A stretch of DNA of 9,333 bases from Candidatus Omnitrophota bacterium (lineage in GTDB: Bacteria > Omnitrophota > Gorgyraeia > Pluralincolimonadales > Pluralincolimonadaceae): positions 1 to 9,333 of the forward strand of contig JBAZFB010000033.1 of assembly GCA_041653595.1 (NCBI GenBank), in the 5' to 3' direction. Both the position numbers and the translations under genes were made by a program. The notes below the pieces were generated by a model. That model made no database searches, was not told where the DNA came from, and saw only the letters and a list, made by a program, of their open reading frames with translations. Within the stretch, counting starts at the first letter, position 1, and every line of letters begins with the position of its first letter. Shown in pieces: positions 7,120 to 9,333 of this stretch.

Positions 7120-8348
7120 GCCATATCCTGCAATTACTTATAGCCCTAAGCATAATAATAGCGGCCGCTAAGATGATGGGAAGCCTGAGCGCGGCCGTAA
7201 AGCAACCTCCTGTCTTCGGAGAGATCCTTGTCGGCCTGATACTGGGCCCGAGCGTCCTGAATATGATGGGCTGGGGAATATTCCAGCCCCACGGCGCCGA
7301 GATGGTGCCCGCTGTCGGCGAAATTATACACGACATAGCCGAAATAGGCGTCATCCTGCTCATGTTCATCGCAGGGCTCGAGACCGACATAAAAGGTATC
7401 CTCAGGGTGGGAAATAACGCCTTCTGGGCAGCAGCCGGCGGCGTGGTCCTGCCGCTGGGCATCGGCACCTGGTTCTCCAGCGCAATGGGTTTTTCGTTGA
7501 GCGAATCAATCTTTATCGGGACGATACTGACCGCAACATCGGTCTCGATTACCGCGCAGACATTGATGGAGATCGGGGCGCTGAAGTCGAAAGAGGGCTC
7601 GACCATCCTCGGCGCGGCCGTCATTGACGACGTCATGGGGATAATAGTACTTTCCCTTGTCGTCGCCTTCTCGATAAATCCTTCAACGGGCGCTTCTGCC
7701 GCCGCAAACACCTCATCCATTATTACGCTGGCCCTGCAGATCGTCCTGTTCTTCGTGATCGCTATATTGATAGGCGCGAAATTTTTCGATAAGATACTGG
7801 ATCGTGCGGTAAAGTTGACGGACGCCCACGCGCTCTTCGCAATGACCCTGGTCTTATGTTTTCTTTACGCATGGGCTGCGGAATATTTCGGGAGGGTAGC
7901 CGCCATAACCGGCGCTTACATCTGCGGTGTCATGCTTACGAGGTCCAAATATTTCGAGAAGATCGGGCATTCCGCGAAAACATTCGCGTATCCTCTTTTT
8001 ATCCCCGTCTTCCTAATAGACATAGGGCTGCGCGCCGACGCGCGAGAGCTCGGAGGAAGCGCGGTCTTCGCGATAGGGATAATACTGATAGCGATAGTCA
8101 CCAAGGCCGTGGGCTGCATGGCCGGGGCCAGGGCGACGGGATTCAGCTCTAAGGAATCGTTCCGTGTCGGGATAGGCATGATATCCAGGGGCGAGGTAGG
8201 TTTGATAATCGCCAGCTATGGGCTCACGCATGCCATAATACAAAAAGATATCTTTTCGGCGATGGTCCTGATGGTCCTCATCACCACCCTCATCACGCCG
8301 GTGCTTCTGCATTTCGTATTCCCTAAAAAACATATCGTCGAAACTTAA
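7116..8348 (+). CDS. CPA2-family cation:proton antiporter
   Basis: A 410-residue membrane protein with about 12 hydrophobic segments. Family features in order: PVFGEILVGLILGPSVL (32-48), LLMFIAGLETD (81-91), TATSVSITAQTL (139-150, the unwound crossing helix), AAVIDDVMGIIVL (167-179) with the paired aspartates D171-D172 typical of electrogenic Na+/H+ antiporters such as NapA, a PLFIPVFLIDIGLRAD stretch corresponding to the conserved FFVxIGL, and ISRGEVGLIIASYGL near the C-terminus. There is no C-terminal TrkA-N/RCK domain, unlike Kef-type K+ systems. Exchange of Na+ (or K+) for H+ is inferred; the ion cannot be read from the sequence. The ATG overlaps the atpC stop (ATGA, 7116-7119) with GGAG 5 nt upstream inside atpC, so it is probably translated with the ATP synthase operon. 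Confidence 0.9.
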   Translation: MSHILQLLIALSIIIAAAKMMGSLSAAVKQPPVFGEILVGLILGPSVLNMMGWGIFQPHGAEMVPAVGEIIHDIAEIGVILLMFIAGLETDIKGILRVGNNAFWAAAGGVVLPLGIGTWFSSAMGFSLSESIFIGTILTATSVSITAQTLMEIGALKSKEGSTILGAAVIDDVMGIIVLSLVVAFSINPSTGASAAANTSSIITLALQIVLFFVIAILIGAKFFDKILDRAVKLTDAHALFAMTLVLCFLYAWAAEYFGRVAAITGAYICGVMLTRSKYFEKIGHSAKTFAYPLFIPVFLIDIGLRADARELGGSAVFAIGIILIAIVTKAVGCMAGARATGFSSKESFRVGIGMISRGEVGLIIASYGLTHAIIQKDIFSAMVLMVLITTLITPVLLHFVFPKKHIVET

Positions 8349-8349
8349 A

Positions 8350-8919
8350 CTACTTCCTGCTCCCGGGCTTGATGACGGGTTTTCCTGCCTTGCAGAGCGG
8401 GCAGTCTTCCGGCTGGAATGTCTCAACCTTCAATTGCGCGAGTGACTTGAAAGGTACGCTGAATTTCGCCTTGCCGCCTGACCTGTCAATTATCGCGCCG
8501 ACACCTACCGCTTCCGCGCCGAGGCCCTTTACGAGGTCGACGACTTCCTGCGCCGAACCGCCGGTAGTGGTGACATCTTCTATTACCAATACTTTTTCGC
8601 CGGGCTTAAGCTTGAACCCGCGCCTCAATGCCATCTTCCCCTCTTCCCTCTCGGAAAATATCCCTCTTACGCCCAGGGCGCGGGCGACTTCATAGGCCGC
8701 GGTGATCCCGCCGACAGCCGGCCCGATCACGACGTCTATCTTTTCGTTTTTAAATTTCGCGGCGAGTTCCCCGCAAAGTTTGGCCGCTATTTTAGGGTCG
8801 GCCAGGACGAGCGCGCACTGGAGATAATACTCGCTATGCAGCCCGCTCGAGAGCTTGAAATGGCCTTTATGGAATGCGTTCTCTTCCTCGAATATTCTCA
8901 TTACCGATTCCTGGTTCAA
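8350..8919 (-). CDS. pyrE: Orotate phosphoribosyltransferase
   Basis: This enzyme joins orotate and PRPP to give OMP, the fifth step of UMP synthesis. The 189-residue protein has GHFKLSSGLHSEYY (19-32), the PRPP-binding strand VLVIEDVTTTGGS (110-122), and a VVIGPAVGGI loop (63-72). The C-terminus CPLCKAGKPVIKPGSRK (173-189) with a Cys-x-x-Cys pair matches the long-tailed PyrE subfamily of many anaerobes and thermophiles. The start is TTG at 8919, not ATG: AAGGAG (8928-8933, - strand) stands 8 nt upstream, and an internal ATG at 8901 would leave a shorter N-terminus without that site. The TTG overlaps the pyrF TGA (TTGA), so the pair is probably translationally coupled. Its stop is 1 nt from the antiporter stop on the opposite strand. 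Confidence 0.94.
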   Translation of the reverse strand: MNQESVMRIFEEENAFHKGHFKLSSGLHSEYYLQCALVLADPKIAAKLCGELAAKFKNEKIDVVIGPAVGGITAAYEVARALGVRGIFSEREEGKMALRRGFKLKPGEKVLVIEDVTTTGGSAQEVVDLVKGLGAEAVGVGAIIDRSGGKAKFSVPFKSLAQLKVETFQPEDCPLCKAGKPVIKPGSRK

Positions 8920-9333
8920 CTCTCCATCTCCTTTATTATCTTCTTCGCCGCCGCGAGCGGGTCTTTTGTCTCGGTTATAGGCCGGCCGACTACGATATAA
9001 TCGGCCCCGGCTCTAACAGCATCCGCCGGGGTCATTACCCTTTTTTGGTCGTCTTTTTCCGCGCCTGCCGGGCGTATCCCCGGGGTCACTATTATAAAAT
9101 CCTTGCCGAGGTTCTTCCTGATGAGGCTTGTCTCGCCTGGTGAAGCCACCACCCCGTCAAGCCCCGAGTCTTTTCCCAATCTCGCAAGCGTGACGACCTC
9201 GTCTTCAATTTTCATATTTATACCGACCTCGCCTATTGAAGACTGGTCCATGCTTGTAAGCACCGTGACTCCCAGGAGTTTCGGCCTCTTCTCCGATTCC
9301 CGCGCCGCCTCTACGGCCCTCATCATCATCTCC
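8916..9333 (-). CDS. pyrF: Orotidine 5'-phosphate decarboxylase, C-terminal part (5' end outside window)
   Basis: This enzyme converts OMP to UMP. The visible 138 residues run from the window edge to TGA at 8918-8916; three consecutive Met codons at 9329-9321 are internal, since the frame stays open to the edge (Glu before them) and about 95-100 N-terminal residues, including the catalytic DxKxxD segment, are expected beyond it. Visible family motifs are LLGVTVLTSMDQ, a DGVVASPGE loop, FIIVTPGIRPAGAEKDDQKR, and ADYIVVGRPIT with the phosphate-binding arginine. This is the VTPGIRP type found in most bacteria. It precedes pyrE with a 4-nt overlap. Confidence 0.93.
   Translation of the reverse strand, partial: EMMMRAVEAARESEKRPKLLGVTVLTSMDQSSIGEVGINMKIEDEVVTLARLGKDSGLDGVVASPGETSLIRKNLGKDFIIVTPGIRPAGAEKDDQKRVMTPADAVRAGADYIVVGRPITETKDPLAAAKKIIKEMES

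Noticed and set aside
7073..7720. A 215-residue - strand frame antisense to the antiporter
   Set aside because: It is a shadow of a strong membrane-protein gene on the + strand, with low-complexity Met/Ile/Ser-rich translation and no recognisable motif.
8361..8383. CCCG/CGGG hairpin with TTTT as terminator of the + strand operon
   Set aside because: Only a 4-bp stem with a 10-nt loop, and it lies inside pyrE coding sequence; too weak to call.

Overview
The window carries a nearly complete bacterial F-type ATP synthase operon in the standard order (atpZ/I-like, atpB, E, F, H, A, G, D, C) on the + strand. A CPA2-type cation:proton antiporter is joined directly to its 3' end. Convergent to this block, on the - strand, lie the last two pyrimidine-biosynthesis genes (pyrF, cut by the window edge, and pyrE). 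The left edge holds the C-terminal part of a retropepsin-like aspartic protease. Coding density is very high and most junctions are 4-17 nt overlaps or gaps of a few nt. Ile is often ATA and Arg often AGG or CGC. This style, a chloroplast/cyanobacterial-like c-subunit carboxylate helix and a short epsilon subunit fit an environmental anaerobic lineage such as Omnitrophota or a PVC relative. That placement is an impression from sequence style, not a phylogeny.

Layout: 2-517 aspartic protease (5' truncated); 524-553 a strong sigma70-like promoter abutting the next ATG; 554-826 AtpZ-like assembly protein; 819-1568 subunit a; 1569-1662 a non-coding gap with two perfect hairpins and a very strong Shine-Dalgarno; 1663-1893 subunit c; 1905-2402 subunit b; 2403-2454 a gap filled by a palindromic repeat-like element; 2455-3003 delta; 3005-4539 alpha, interrupted by a one-base frameshift near 4075; 4523-5428 gamma; 5433-6842 beta; 6850-7119 a short epsilon; 7116-8348 antiporter; 8350-8919 (-) pyrE; 8916-9333 (-) pyrF, 5' truncated. 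The two convergent blocks are one base apart.

How the genes work together: subunits a, b and c form the membrane Fo motor, and alpha, beta, gamma, delta and epsilon form F1. The c-subunit carries Glu59 and lacks the Gln and Glu-Ser signature of Na+-binding rings, so H+ coupling is inferred. The antiporter's start overlaps the atpC stop, so it is probably co-expressed with the ATP synthase and may link the proton gradient to Na+ or K+ exchange. PyrF and PyrE make UMP from orotate.

I did not find a wholly new system. The points most worth a second look are the alpha frameshift, which removes the arginine finger; the tandem hairpins before atpE; the repeat that supplies the atpH start signals; the antiporter tied to the operon; the short epsilon; and an unusual Arg-Leu-Arg-Ser-Asn motif at the essential arginine of subunit a.
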